Source: Agroathelia rolfsii | Lineage: Eukaryota; Basidiomycota; Agaricomycetes; Amylocorticiales; Amylocorticiaceae | NCBI GenBank assembly: GCA_018343915.1 | Contig: JABRWF010000006.1 | Span: forward strand, 3,844,001 to 3,908,000 | Direction: 5' to 3' | DNA length: 64,000 nucleotides | Shown here: positions 38,710-49,093 of the stretch, in pieces | How the letters are laid out: the number at the start of each line of letters is the position of its first letter | Numbering within the stretch: position 1 is the stretch's first letter | Program-made: the position numbers and the translations under genes | The notes under the pieces: generated by a model | The model's database searches: none | What the model was told of the DNA's origin: nothing | Seen by the model: only the letters and a program-made list of their open reading frames with translations

Positions 38710-39305
38710 TTAGAACAAATCTCTCTTTTCTATGCTAGTTGCTCCATGCACTAGAGGTGGTGTAGTAAGCCACATTATTTTGAGCAAAGAACAATTACCA
38801 TAAAAAAAAAAAAACTTAAAGTAGACTACCATGGTCATTTTATATACAAAAAGTAGTAGTTTTTGATTTTGCACTTTTCTTGTTTTTAGGAGTATTCTTG
38901 GCCAGATTGCAAGTGGTATTAGTATCCACAGTTGCATTGGTTCTTTTGAGCTATTAAAGGGAATATCACCCAAGTGGATAGACAAAAAAGACTCTAGTTG
39001 CTACAAGTAGCCCAAAAACAAGTAAAAACCTTAGTAGAATTAGGTCTAGCTTAAAGGGCAAAAACAAAAACTTTTATTACTGTACAAATCACTTTGGGAG
39101 TCTCCAGTAACTATTGTTGAGCTTGCCCATTATTTCATACCAAGACTACAACCTTAGTTAAACCCCAGAGGAAGAAAGTGGTGAAGACACCTCTTCAGGA
39201 GAATACAAATCCTCCGGCAAAGAAAATCCTACCTTTCTCCCTCCATTCCCTTTTTCATAAGTATCCACTCTTCCCACCCCTTTCACCCCATATGTATGAT
39301 CCCCT
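38710..39305 (+). other. Ty3 leader between the 5' LTR and gag
   Basis: Untranslated leader. I could not match the bases after the LTR to a tRNA primer-binding site with confidence. Confidence 0.5.
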
Positions 39306-40433
39306 ATGACTAAGCAACCCCAACCCCCTACTCCTGTTACCAATGCAGAACTATTGCAAATACTAGTGGCAAACCAAACCACTATAATGCAATGGATTCA
39401 GAATCAATAAAGGTCCATGTCCAAGCCTAAAGAAATTGGGCACCCACCTCCCACCTTTGATGGGCAATAGATTAATTTCCATCCATTTATCCAAAAGTTC
39501 CAAGCCCACCTCAAACTCAACCCTAGAGTATATGTAACCAAGGAAGAAAAAGTCAAATATCTCTTGGATTTAATGGTGGATGGTGCCACTATATAGTCTA
39601 GCCTATGGTACAATGAAATAAGATGTACAGGAGAAGGAACAAGGGTAGAAGAACCCGTGGTATTTGCAGAAGTACTACAAAGTTTTAAAACCTTATTTGG
39701 GGCCTTTGATGAAAAAGTAGCAGCAAGAGACCAGCTGCAAAACCTCAGACAAGGAACCACTTCAACTAGAAACTTTGGAATAGCCTTCATGCTTTTAGGA
39801 AGAAGGACAGGGTTATCTAATGATAACCTTAGGGAAAAATATCTAGAAAGAATGAACGTTAAGCTGAGACGCATCATCATGGATTAGGATAGGGATACCT
39901 CTACCTTACAACTCCTTATAAGTGCCACACATAATACAGAAGTGAACCTTATGAAGGAAGAAATATTATCCAGTAGAAGATTCTGTTATAATAACAATCC
40001 ACAAATAGACTTCCAGTGTAGTGACCCTGATGCAATAGATATTTCAGTGACTATCTTGGGAGGAAAACCCAAGCCATCAAAAAACCCATTCATGAATGCA
40101 GGATCTACCTAGCAGTCCTCCTTATTGCAAGTAGCTACAATGCAAAATCAAACTGCTACAACATCCAATAATCCCTTCTGACAGAACAATATTGTATGTT
40201 ACAATTGTCAGAAAAAGGGTCATATTGCATAGGATTGTTAAAGCCCAAAAGTAGATAGGGTTAAACCCAATAACCCATTCTAAAAGGTGGCTACAGCCTC
40301 ATTGACAACACCAATGCCCCCACCAGCAGTAGATGGCCAGAATTTGTCTACCATGATGCAGTAAGACATAATCAATATACTGCAAGAACAGGGTCAGATG
40401 ATTGCAGCCCTTAAAGATAAGTTGGGTTTTTAG
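39306..40433 (+). pseudogene. Ty3/gypsy gag
   Basis: It begins ATG at 39306 (MTKQPQPPTP). It has the retrotransposon gag core (PPTFDG near 39449, HPFIQKFQAHLKLNP, then FGAFDEKVAARDQLQ and LRQGTTS at about 39695-39765) and a C-terminal zinc knuckle CYNCQKKGHIA-x-DC at about 40198-40239. In-frame TAG codons interrupt it at several places where Gln or Trp is expected, one of them inside the knuckle. Confidence 0.85.
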
Positions 40434-41435
40434 AATGGTCAGAGTATAAAGCCAATGCTTCTGACTAGTATATACAAAATAAAATTTCCTCTTTTTCATT
40501 TTCAATTTCTTCTTCATTGGTACAAGGTGTGAATGGACAACACCTAAAAATTTCTCTTATATTCCATGGATATTCCTCTACTATTTCCATTTCTGCAATG
40601 ATTGATTCTAGAGCTTCCTCCACTTTTATCAACAAAAAATTCATAGATAAAAATAAAATAAAAACTTTAAAATTACAAAAACAAATTCCTTTGTACAATA
40701 TAGACAATTCACCAAATGCAATAGGATTCATTTCTGAGTATATAATCCTTTTAACTCAAATTGGTATAGAACAATAAAGGCTAGTTTTCTTAGTAGTAAA
40801 TATCAGTATAGAAGATGTAATTCTAGGTATTGATTGGTTATAACTAGAAAACCCCCTTATCAACTGGAAAAAAGGACATGTTACTTTAATGGACAATTTA
40901 CTAAAAGATAAGGAATATAAAAAACTAAATAAAATCATAAAAGATGAGGACTCCCCTCTATTATTAGCAGTAACCTTGGGGTTACTGCCTCAATATCAAA
41001 AATATGCCAAGGTCTTCTCAGAAGCAGAATCCCAACGATTCCCTCCTAGCAAACTCTATGACCATAAAATAGAGTTAGTAGAGGGAGCTAAAATGAAAAG
41101 GGCTAAGGTATATCTGTTATCAATCCTAGAGTTGAAAGAATTGGATGTGTATTTGGAGGAAAACTTGGCCAAAGGAGATATAAGAAAATTGCAGAGTCCT
41201 TATGCATCTCCCTTTTTCTTTATTCCTAAAAAGAATAGGAAACTCAGGCTTATAGTAGATTATTGTCAACTCAATAATATCATGATAAAAAACTCCTACC
41301 TGCTTTCTCTAATCTCCTCTATTGTGAATGGACTCTCTCAGGCAGAAGTATTCACCAAATTGGACTTATGATGGGGATATAATAATGTTTTAATTAAAGA
41401 TGGACATCAAGAATGAGCAGCCTTCATAACCCCCC
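40434..41435 (+). pseudogene. Ty3/gypsy protease and truncated reverse transcriptase
   Basis: 40517-40777 is retropepsin-like, with the active-site triad reading DSR in DSRASSTFINKKF instead of DSG or DTG. RT follows from about 40889: FPPSKLYDHKIELVEGA, SPYASPFFFIPKKN, LRLIVDYCQLN, then FTKLDL with a stop near 41370 where Arg/Trp is expected, and WAAFITP. The sequence then meets the 3' LTR at 41436, before the YxDD motif. Confidence 0.85.
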
Positions 41436-42393
41436 TGTTATGAGACAATCATTGTACTATAAATTTATTTAAGATTTCTCATTATTTTTCTGATTTTTCT
41501 CCAATTTTTCTCTATTTTTTGGTGTATAATATGTATATTATATAAGCAGATATTACATAAGTACCCTGATAACTAAGCAAAGTCATGTGATCAGTCATTA
41601 TGTGACTAGCCATCATGTAACCACTAGTTATATGACTTATTATGTAAGCAGGTCTAGAGCATAGGTCTAGAATATGATACCATCATAGACTCACTATAGT
41701 GCAATATTGCATCACACTTAGCACCTCTGTGTACAGACCATGTACCAGGTGCATAGACCAGGTAGAATTAGTATATAACCCTGTAGTGCTTTTACCTGAA
41801 GACCCCAGATTTGTTCTCTTTATCTTTAGGTAAGCATAGTAGTGCTTTGTAGTAAATAAGTAACTAACATAATAAAACTTTGTCTTCAGAGTCCTTATCT
41901 CTCCTCTCCCTCTCTGTCCCACAAATCCTCCCTACTTTGTGCTAAGAGGTAATAGGTGTGCTCCATGCTACCTATTGTTTAGAGGTTGCTCAGTGCTCCT
42001 CTATATATATACTACATAATATAGGCTCAGGCTTCATGCTAGCCACTTGCAGTTATTGATCACAACATCATAGTGCTAAGTACATCTAAGTAAACAAAGG
42101 CTTGCCCTATGTTTATCAAGGCTAAGAAACCCTGCACACCTATTTGTATACACAAGAAACTTTGTGTCTCAATAGTAGACCTTGCTTAAAGACTTTGCAA
42201 GTCTAGAGTAAAGCTTGGTGATCAGCAAGTTTAGAGTTGAGTAAGAACAAAGACAGTATACAAGGCATGTCTATTCTTGCATCCTAGGCCTTGGGAGTTG
42301 TAAAATAGCCATTACAGGCTACCCTACACCTTATAGGGGTTAACATAGGCACTGGTTGAGTTTTAGTGGTAAGAGACAGGTGTACTCTTGACA
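41436..42393 (+). repeat. 3' LTR (family B) of the Ty3 element
   Basis: TGTTATGAGACAATC to GTACTCTTGACA, same length as the 5' LTR. By eye about 95% identical, differing mainly by transitions. Confidence 0.9.
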
Positions 42394-43423
42394 AAAGGCT
42401 TATTCTCTTATTTTGTAGACTTGGTAAGTCTGGGGTAAAGTTAGTACCCTAGGAGCTAGTCTTGTAGACTATTTAACTCACTATTTTTGAGTGAAATAAC
42501 TTATATTTTACAGTTGGTTTAGCTAGAGTTTATATACTATAAAATATTCTAATTTCTAAAGGATTTATAAGCAGTGTTTTTTACTTAAGTAATCTGCTTG
42601 GTAAGCAAAGAGCATAAGGTTTATGCTGACAAATCCGCTTTGTAAGCTAAGTATAGTATTTGTAAGCAAATTAAATATTTGAATAAATAGGAAAGTGATA
42701 TTAGTAATATATCTTAGATATTACTAATGTCTTTAAAGGTAATTACTAATATATTTGTGTGATTTATAAGCTGATTTATAATTATAATTGTGTATTAGTA
42801 AGAAAAATAAATTGTTTAAACAAAAGATATTTTAAATGAATATATTTTGGAAATATTCAGAATAAAGTGAATAAACAAATTGCTTTATATCTTCACAACT
42901 AATAGTTATAAATTCTTGAAATAAATAACAGTGATAGATAAGATATAAACTGATTTATTGAAGTGTTCATTGGAATATTTAGAAAGATTTGATATATTGA
43001 AATATACATATCTTTCAACATATTGTTTAGAGATCACTTAGTGCCCCCCTACATATATACTGCATAATATAGGCTCAGGCTTTATGCTAGCCACATAGTG
43101 CTTAGTGCATTCAAGTAAATAATGGCTTGCCTAGTGTTTATCAAGGTTAAGAGACCCTGTATGCCTATTTGTATATGCAAGAAACTTTGTGTCTCAACAG
43201 TAGACCTTGCTTGAAGACTTAGCAAGTCTAGAGTAAAGCTTAGTGATTAGCAAGCTCAAGGTTGAGTAAGAACAAAGACAGTGCACAAGGCATGTCCATC
43301 CTTGCATCCTAGGCCTTGGGAGTTGTAAAACAGCTATTACAGGCTACCTTGCACTTTAGAGAGGTTTATGTAGGCACTAGTTAAGTTTTGGTGGCAAGAG
43401 TCAGGTGTGCTCTTGACATGTAA

Positions 43424-43978
43424 AATGGGGAACATCTCTTAGACCTTAGTAACTTAAATACATGATTGTATACTATTGTTCTCCTACTTTGGTATACTTT
43501 TCTAGTTACTAATCCTTACTAAATAATCCAATATTATTCCTAGGTTCTTCTTTGATTGTTCCAATGATTATCATAATGTATGGCAGTTCCTGTGTAACTG
43601 TGATAGTGCCTGAAAATGGGGAATGCAAAGTTATGCTCTTTTGTGTGACATGACACATGACATGTCACAACCAGCATAATAGTGAAAAGGAGCAGAAATA
43701 GTAATATACCTGCTTCTAAGCCTAAGGCTTAGATCTAAGCTTTAACCAAATAATAAACTATGGTTTACTGTGATATACTATGACTTATAGATGATATATT
43801 ATATATCATAGCCTCTATAGCATGATAATAATATTAATAAATACTTGAGTGATTTCATGGTTATCTTGAGTGTATGCTGAATAAACCTGGGTATATGCTT
43901 GGTAAACTTGAATATATGCTTGTTAGACATGATTAAATGCTATAGTGTCTATGGCATAGTATAAGTATAGTTGTGACA
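43424..43978 (-). mobile_element. Truncated A LTR
   Basis: Reversed family A, from the internal gatggggaacatc block to the terminal ttgtgaca at 43978. The other end is lost at the junction with the old B LTR. Confidence 0.75.
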
Positions 43979-44620
43979 CTTGTTTTCCCTTGGGAAAGGC
44001 TTATTCTCTTATCTTGTAGACTTGGTAAGTCTGAGGTGAAGTTAGTACCCTAGGAGCTAGTCTTTTAGACTATTTAACTTACTATTTTTAAGTGAAATAA
44101 CTTATATTTTACAGCTAATTTAGCCAGGGTTTATATACTATAAAATATTCTAATTTCTAAAGGATTTGTAAGCAGTGTCTTTGCTTAAGTAATCTGCTTG
44201 GTAAGCAAAGAGCATAAGGTTTATACTGACAAATCTACTCTATAAGCTAAGTATAGTATTTGTAAGCAAATTGAATATTTGAATAAATAGGAAAGTGATA
44301 TTAGTAATATATCTCAGATATTATTAATGTCTTTGAAGGTAATTACTAATATATTTGTGTGATTTATAAGCTGATTTATAATCACAATCATGTATTAGTA
44401 AGGAAAATGAATTGTTTAAACAAAAGATATTTAAAATGAATATATTTTGGAAATATTCAGAATAAAGTGAATAAACAAATTGCTTTATATCTTCACAACT
44501 AATAGTTGTAAATTCTTGAAACAAATAACAGTGATAGATAAGATATAAACTGATTTATTGAAGTATTCATTGGAATATTTAGAAAGATTTGATATATTGA
44601 AATATGCATATCTTTCAACA
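43979..44620 (+). mobile_element. C LTR, 3' part
   Basis: From cttgttttcccttggg to tctttcaaca; nearly the same as 42394-43020. The left part of this copy is missing. It is the right end of the transposon block, with FAS2 sequence starting at 44621. Confidence 0.8.
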
Positions 44621-46620
44621 AATTTGACGCTAGGATCGGGGACAACATTAGCAGTCTATAGCGCACGCGTCCTACGTCTATACCATTGACGACCTTGAAA
44701 TCAGCACAGTTGTCATGAGCAATCGCACGATACAGGGCGGCTTTCTTGTCGAAGTCAAAATTGACATTGACCCTGATATCGGCAAGGTCTGGCAAATTAC
44801 CTATCCCACCGTTCAGATCAGCCCAGAGGTGCATTCGACTTGGCTAACGCTAAAAACCAGAGTGTCGATCGAAATAAGAATCATGAAGACCATCTCTTTG
44901 GTGGAGGAACTCAGACCCTATGGCTTTTCACTATTGACCTCGCTGATGAGACCCATGTCACGCCTCCGTCTGCTTCGAGGAAATTCAGGGTGAGGAAAAT
45001 TCACATCCAAAAAGTGAAACGAAGTACTTGACAACTACACAAGCCAAGCGCAAGTACTCATCCCGGCCTTTAGAGTCCTAGCCATTGAAGAGTACTTCAG
45101 GAGATATCTCGCGCCTGGAGCAGAGACTGTCGGTGCTGAAGCGACCGTGGCTAAGGGAGAGGGAGCGGCAAGATGTCCTTGGATCGGATGACTGATCAAG
45201 TGCATGTTGGCTCTCTTGTTCTTGATGGCACCAGGCAGACGAAGAGAGTCAATCGACATCATACAATGGGCAAGCCCGGGAATATCGTCGAGAGTATCAG
45301 TCTCATTCCTATTCTTGGGCGCAGAGCGAAAAGAAGGATCTAATCGCGACTCACACTGAAGGCAGCGCAGACATAATAGGCAAGAGCTTCGATATCTTGC
45401 TTATATCCCTAGTCGAAGGGAATAATAGTGAGCATGAAGCCTGTTCCGCTGATGGTATGGATGATCGATTAACAGTACTCGACTACCACCCTGTTTGTGC
45501 CAGGATGTAGTAATGGCGAACTGAGCGTCACCAAATAGGAGACCCTTGATGATCTCGGTATCGATCGAGTCTCTATCGACACCAGTAGGGAGAGTGTTCT
45601 TGTCCTTGGGCTCAGCACAACGATTTTGCGCAGAATATCGAGGTAGATAACCGCCAGGTCGCCGCCATACTGCCACTCTTTGTCAACTTTGCGCTTGAAA
45701 TCTGCGGGAAGCTTGATTGCAACGGCGAGCACTTGCTTCTGGGAGCGGACCCAGTGGTGGAGAGCGGATTGAGGCTAAAGTCTGATCAAGAGAGTGAATG
45801 GCATCATCGTAGGGGACCTTCATGAAGTTCTTGTACTTGTTGGTAACCTCGAGCTAAGCTTTGACTACGATATCACACTCGAAAACGCTGACCCGAACCT
45901 TTAAGATGCTGACAGACCTTGAGGTTATATCGCTGTTTTCTATTCCTTAAAACAGATTTGTAACTTGCAAACGTTCTCGCAATTAACCTCGGAATACTTG
46001 ATTCGCCATTTTCGATGACCTCGGCATAAGGTGCGGCAGGGGATGTAATCAGAGACGTCTTAGTTATGAGAATGAAATCGAGAAAAATGCGTGCACAATT
46101 TCTATGTGAGCAGTTATCTACGAACCGTCTTGATTACACGCCTAGTTTCGTTAAGAGTTGTCTTGAAGAGATCAAAGCCTGGCATCATATTACTGGGATA
46201 CAAGTCTCCTGCTCATTGACACTAGGCACACCAACGATGAGGGTCTTGGCCGACGAAATGGTATGCACTTCCTTCGCAGTTACAGCTGGGTCGACAAAAG
46301 GGACACTGCTAAGGGATATGAGCAGGGGCGTCGTGCTTCTCAATGACCGAGCCAAGAGACATATGTGGCTTTGATCAGGCATTCTCGGCAGTACTAAAGC
46401 CGGAGCTGGAAACGAAAGAACTCCAGTGCTGCCAATAAATCAAGTAGTAGGCCGCTAGGACAGGCTGGCGAAAGTCTTTGAATAAACAGTAACTTTAACG
46501 CAAGTCAACGACGCGCGCATGACAAAAATCTGCCAAGTCCAGCTGGTTTGGCGAAATTTGGTTCCGGCATATGTACGCTTTCTGCCAGACGCCGGAAGGT
46601 CTCTTTGGCATGCGCGTCAG
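44621..46620 (-). pseudogene. FAS2 (fatty-acid synthase alpha) fragment II
   Basis: On the minus strand, from high to low coordinate: a region before the ketoreductase shared with fragment I (VPSVNEQ, about 46190-46260); KEWQYGGDLAVIYLDI (about 45640-45695); the ketoreductase stretch EIIKGLLFGDAQFAITTS (about 45510-45560); DDIPGLAH with LRLPGAIKNKRANMH (about 45190-45290); WADLNGG, LPDLADI and FDKKAALYRAIAHDNCADFKVVNG-like sequence (about 44690-44830). All are in the order of fungal FAS alpha. Frameshifts and stops separate the pieces. It retains the N-terminal ketoreductase part that fragment I lost. It is truncated at 44621 by LTR C. Confidence 0.8.
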
Positions 46621-46789
46621 CGCTGGTGACTCACGTCCCTCTCTCCGCAACCGCCAGCATCCCCCACTAGCTCTCGCTTTTTCAATGCACTCACACCTTG
46701 AGCCTGAAATACCAGAATATGCTTGAAGATTCACTCTGTGTGATGAGGCATTCGTAATGCCTTTCTGTATACCCAAATCTGGGTACTCC

Positions 46790-47065
46790 TGCTGTTGTTT
46801 TGCGCCTGGTATCGACACTACCATGGCTGCATTCCCACATCATTCCCAGCTTTGTGCCATGGTATTCCATACCATGGCTATACTTGCCGCTCCTTCCCAT
46901 GTACTTATTGCTTGGCTTTTGCTGCTGCTGAGCGTGCGCCTGGTATTTTATGCTATGGCCATATTGTCGTTTTTTGCCCATGCATTTATTGCTGAGATTT
47001 GCTGCTGCTAAAAGTATGCCTAGTACTTCATACTACGGCTAAATTACCGTTTCTTGCCCGTGCCC
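46790..47065. repeat. Imperfect tandem repeat, unit about 80 bp, about 3 copies
   Basis: Units start at about 46855, 46935 and 47015 with tgcc(a/t)ggta, then ccatggcta, cttcccatg, ttattgct and gctgctgct. A weaker partial unit precedes them. No coding frame runs through all units. Confidence 0.7.
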
Positions 47066-47519
47066 GTGCACTCTGGGCTTTTCTGCGATTTATTTTGCAC
47101 CCAGTGAGAGGGCATCTTAGCCGTACACTAATTCACACCCTATTTTTATATGCATTGAGATGATACCGTGACTACCTCGTAACCGTAGTAGGCTATTAGC
47201 AACTACCATCTAAGAATTATATCTCCTAGATGTTGTGGGGATTGATGCTCGCGCGATGCGTCGATGCACTCCTACACTACGGGAAGCGCTGCTCACCTTT
47301 CTCCTCACAGGTTTCTATCCGGCCGGGGCTTGAAAAGCGCTTTGCGCTTTCCCCCCATCCACTGCCGCCGCCACTCCCCGCACAAAGGTTAGCCAGCCCA
47401 TCAAGTAATGCCAAAGATAAAAGAAAAGCCAGCCTGACTTGGACCGCCAAGTCCAAGATTCAGAACAGAATCTAAGCTCAGACTACATTAGTGTACTCTA
47501 TGAGCACAATTGCTCAACG
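47066..47519. other. Intergenic, nothing recognised
   Basis: Short GC-rich stretch near 47320-47400; no gene supported. Confidence 0.3.
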
Positions 47520-49093
47520 TGATGTAGTGAGTATAGAGCGACCTGCGGTCGTTTGGCTTGCACTTGACTAAGCTTAGTTGGCTATACCATCAAGGCTCTT
47601 GTATCCGGTTCCGGCGTATCTGCAGCATTCGACATATTCTGTGGGATTGTGATCCCTATCTTCGACCCATGGCACCCCTACTGATGATATTCCGCGCCTA
47701 GTGACGCTTACTAGTAATAAGGTCACGGAAACTGGTCAAAATTTTCGTCAGCTTCACCTTTACCATTGCCTACAATTATTTCTTGTAAGTCAGTATCGCC
47801 AGGTACATTTATTATACTTACATCCTTCCTTGGTGGGTTTTTTTTACCTTGCCATGAAAATCTGCCCCTGATAGGAGCGTATGATAGCTCCGTCGAGTCT
47901 AACTACCTTCGAATATATGTTGTTTATATCAACGCCGCAACCTCCTCATAGCCTTCATATTCGCTGCTGGCTCGGGCACTTTGATTGTCGAAAGAATCTT
48001 TGTTTTTCTCTCTCACGAGTGCCTTTGTGTTTCTCTCAGCCATGTCCACCATCGTCTCCATTTTCATGATCTAATAACCTAGACTGATTAGGAGGATATC
48101 TGGCATCTGTGTTGGCACTATTTCCTGGTATATGTTCTTACCATTGTTCATAACCTTATACTGAATTAATTTGATCACATATAAGGATGCCACGAACACC
48201 ACGATGAAAAAGTTTTATTTCAGTGGCAAAATGTGAGCTATTTTGGTCCTATGTGTGTACTCTAAACTGCTGCGTGCTCTTCTCACGACATTACCGGCGT
48301 TACTACTCATATAACTCTCTGTTTCCTTAGCAAATACACTCATGCGACTCTACATTTTATGAAGCCTATACTTCCTCGGGGCTCGGTTCTATTGCTCATG
48401 GCGCATATTGTTGCGCACTTCTTTATTATATTCTTTGCGCCTAGTCCATATGGAGTTAGGTATCTCTGATCGGGGCTTTGTATGTAACCAACCGTTATCT
48501 CTTGCCATGTACGCAGCCACCCACATCATTTTTTTTTGTGTCGACGTAAGCCTCACGCGGACGATTAGCCTTATTCTCACCGTAACCATCCAAATAAGCA
48601 TATCGAGCTCTCAAAGGAAGTTCGAAGGAAGTCACTGGGTAAAGTCTGTTAAGGTGCCGATGTACCACCGGATATCCTGTCCGTTGTGTTCACGCCTCTG
48701 TATCACTGTTTAACTATGCGAATGCCACCACTCCTTTAAATATTCTCTGATTGAAGCAAAATGACCGTACAAATTGAAACGAAGATATAGAGCCAGACGA
48801 AATGAATAAATAAATACATGATACCCGGGCTAACCTGTGACGTCAACAAGTTCGAGAATCGAGAATTTGGGCAGATACAAAACACGAAAAGGCTCATATA
48901 GAAAGCGACATCAGTGTACTAGTATACCTGATTATGTAGCTGAGTTCGGAAATATCACGGTATTATCACCCCTGGTGGAGTTAGTATAGGCCATATCCAG
49001 GATTCGTGTACTACCTTCCGGCGGTAACAAATTCACCAATTAATACTCGCGTAGAAAAATGCGAAAATAACAAAAAATGCTCACCTCACAGCT
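47520..49093. repeat. 3' flank unit of TPR-CHAT copy 3
   Basis: Matches 8.70-9.9 kb at its left half and 1-1294 along most of its length, up to the CHAT stop codon. It contains runs of protein-like plus-strand frames with stops. The family is not recognised. Confidence 0.6.

Larger units (their letters stand above)
37752..42393 (+). mobile_element. Ty3/gypsy element with both LTRs (4,642 bp, internally deleted)
   Basis: The 5' LTR is 37752-38709 and the 3' LTR 41436-42393, both 958 bp, with perfect TSDs aaagg (37747-37751, 42394-42398) inside LTR C. The internal region has gag (from 39306), a CCHC-type knuckle, a protease-like stretch and the first part of reverse transcriptase, then stops abruptly at the 3' LTR. 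The rest of RT, RNase H and integrase are missing. It is the youngest event in its nest, since it lies inside C, which lies inside B. Confidence 0.9.
37523..43020 (+). mobile_element. C LTR (about 850 bp without insert), split by the Ty3 element
   Basis: The left part 37523-37751 starts TGTTGAACTTTTTG and the right part 42394-43020 ends ATATCTTTCAACA, so the ends are inverted repeats TGTTGAA/TTCAACA. The flanks are tatta (37518-37522) and tattg (43021-43025), a TSD with one TG->TA change. Confidence 0.85.
36959..43418 (+). mobile_element. Old B LTR, split by a C LTR that carries a Ty3 element
   Basis: The left part is 36959-37522 (TGTTACAAAATGC...) and the right part 43021-43418 (ends CTCTTGACA). 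Together they make one B LTR of about 960 bp. No matching TSD: the left flank is copia pol and the right flank is a truncated A LTR, implying a rearrangement or recombination between two B LTRs. Confidence 0.7.
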
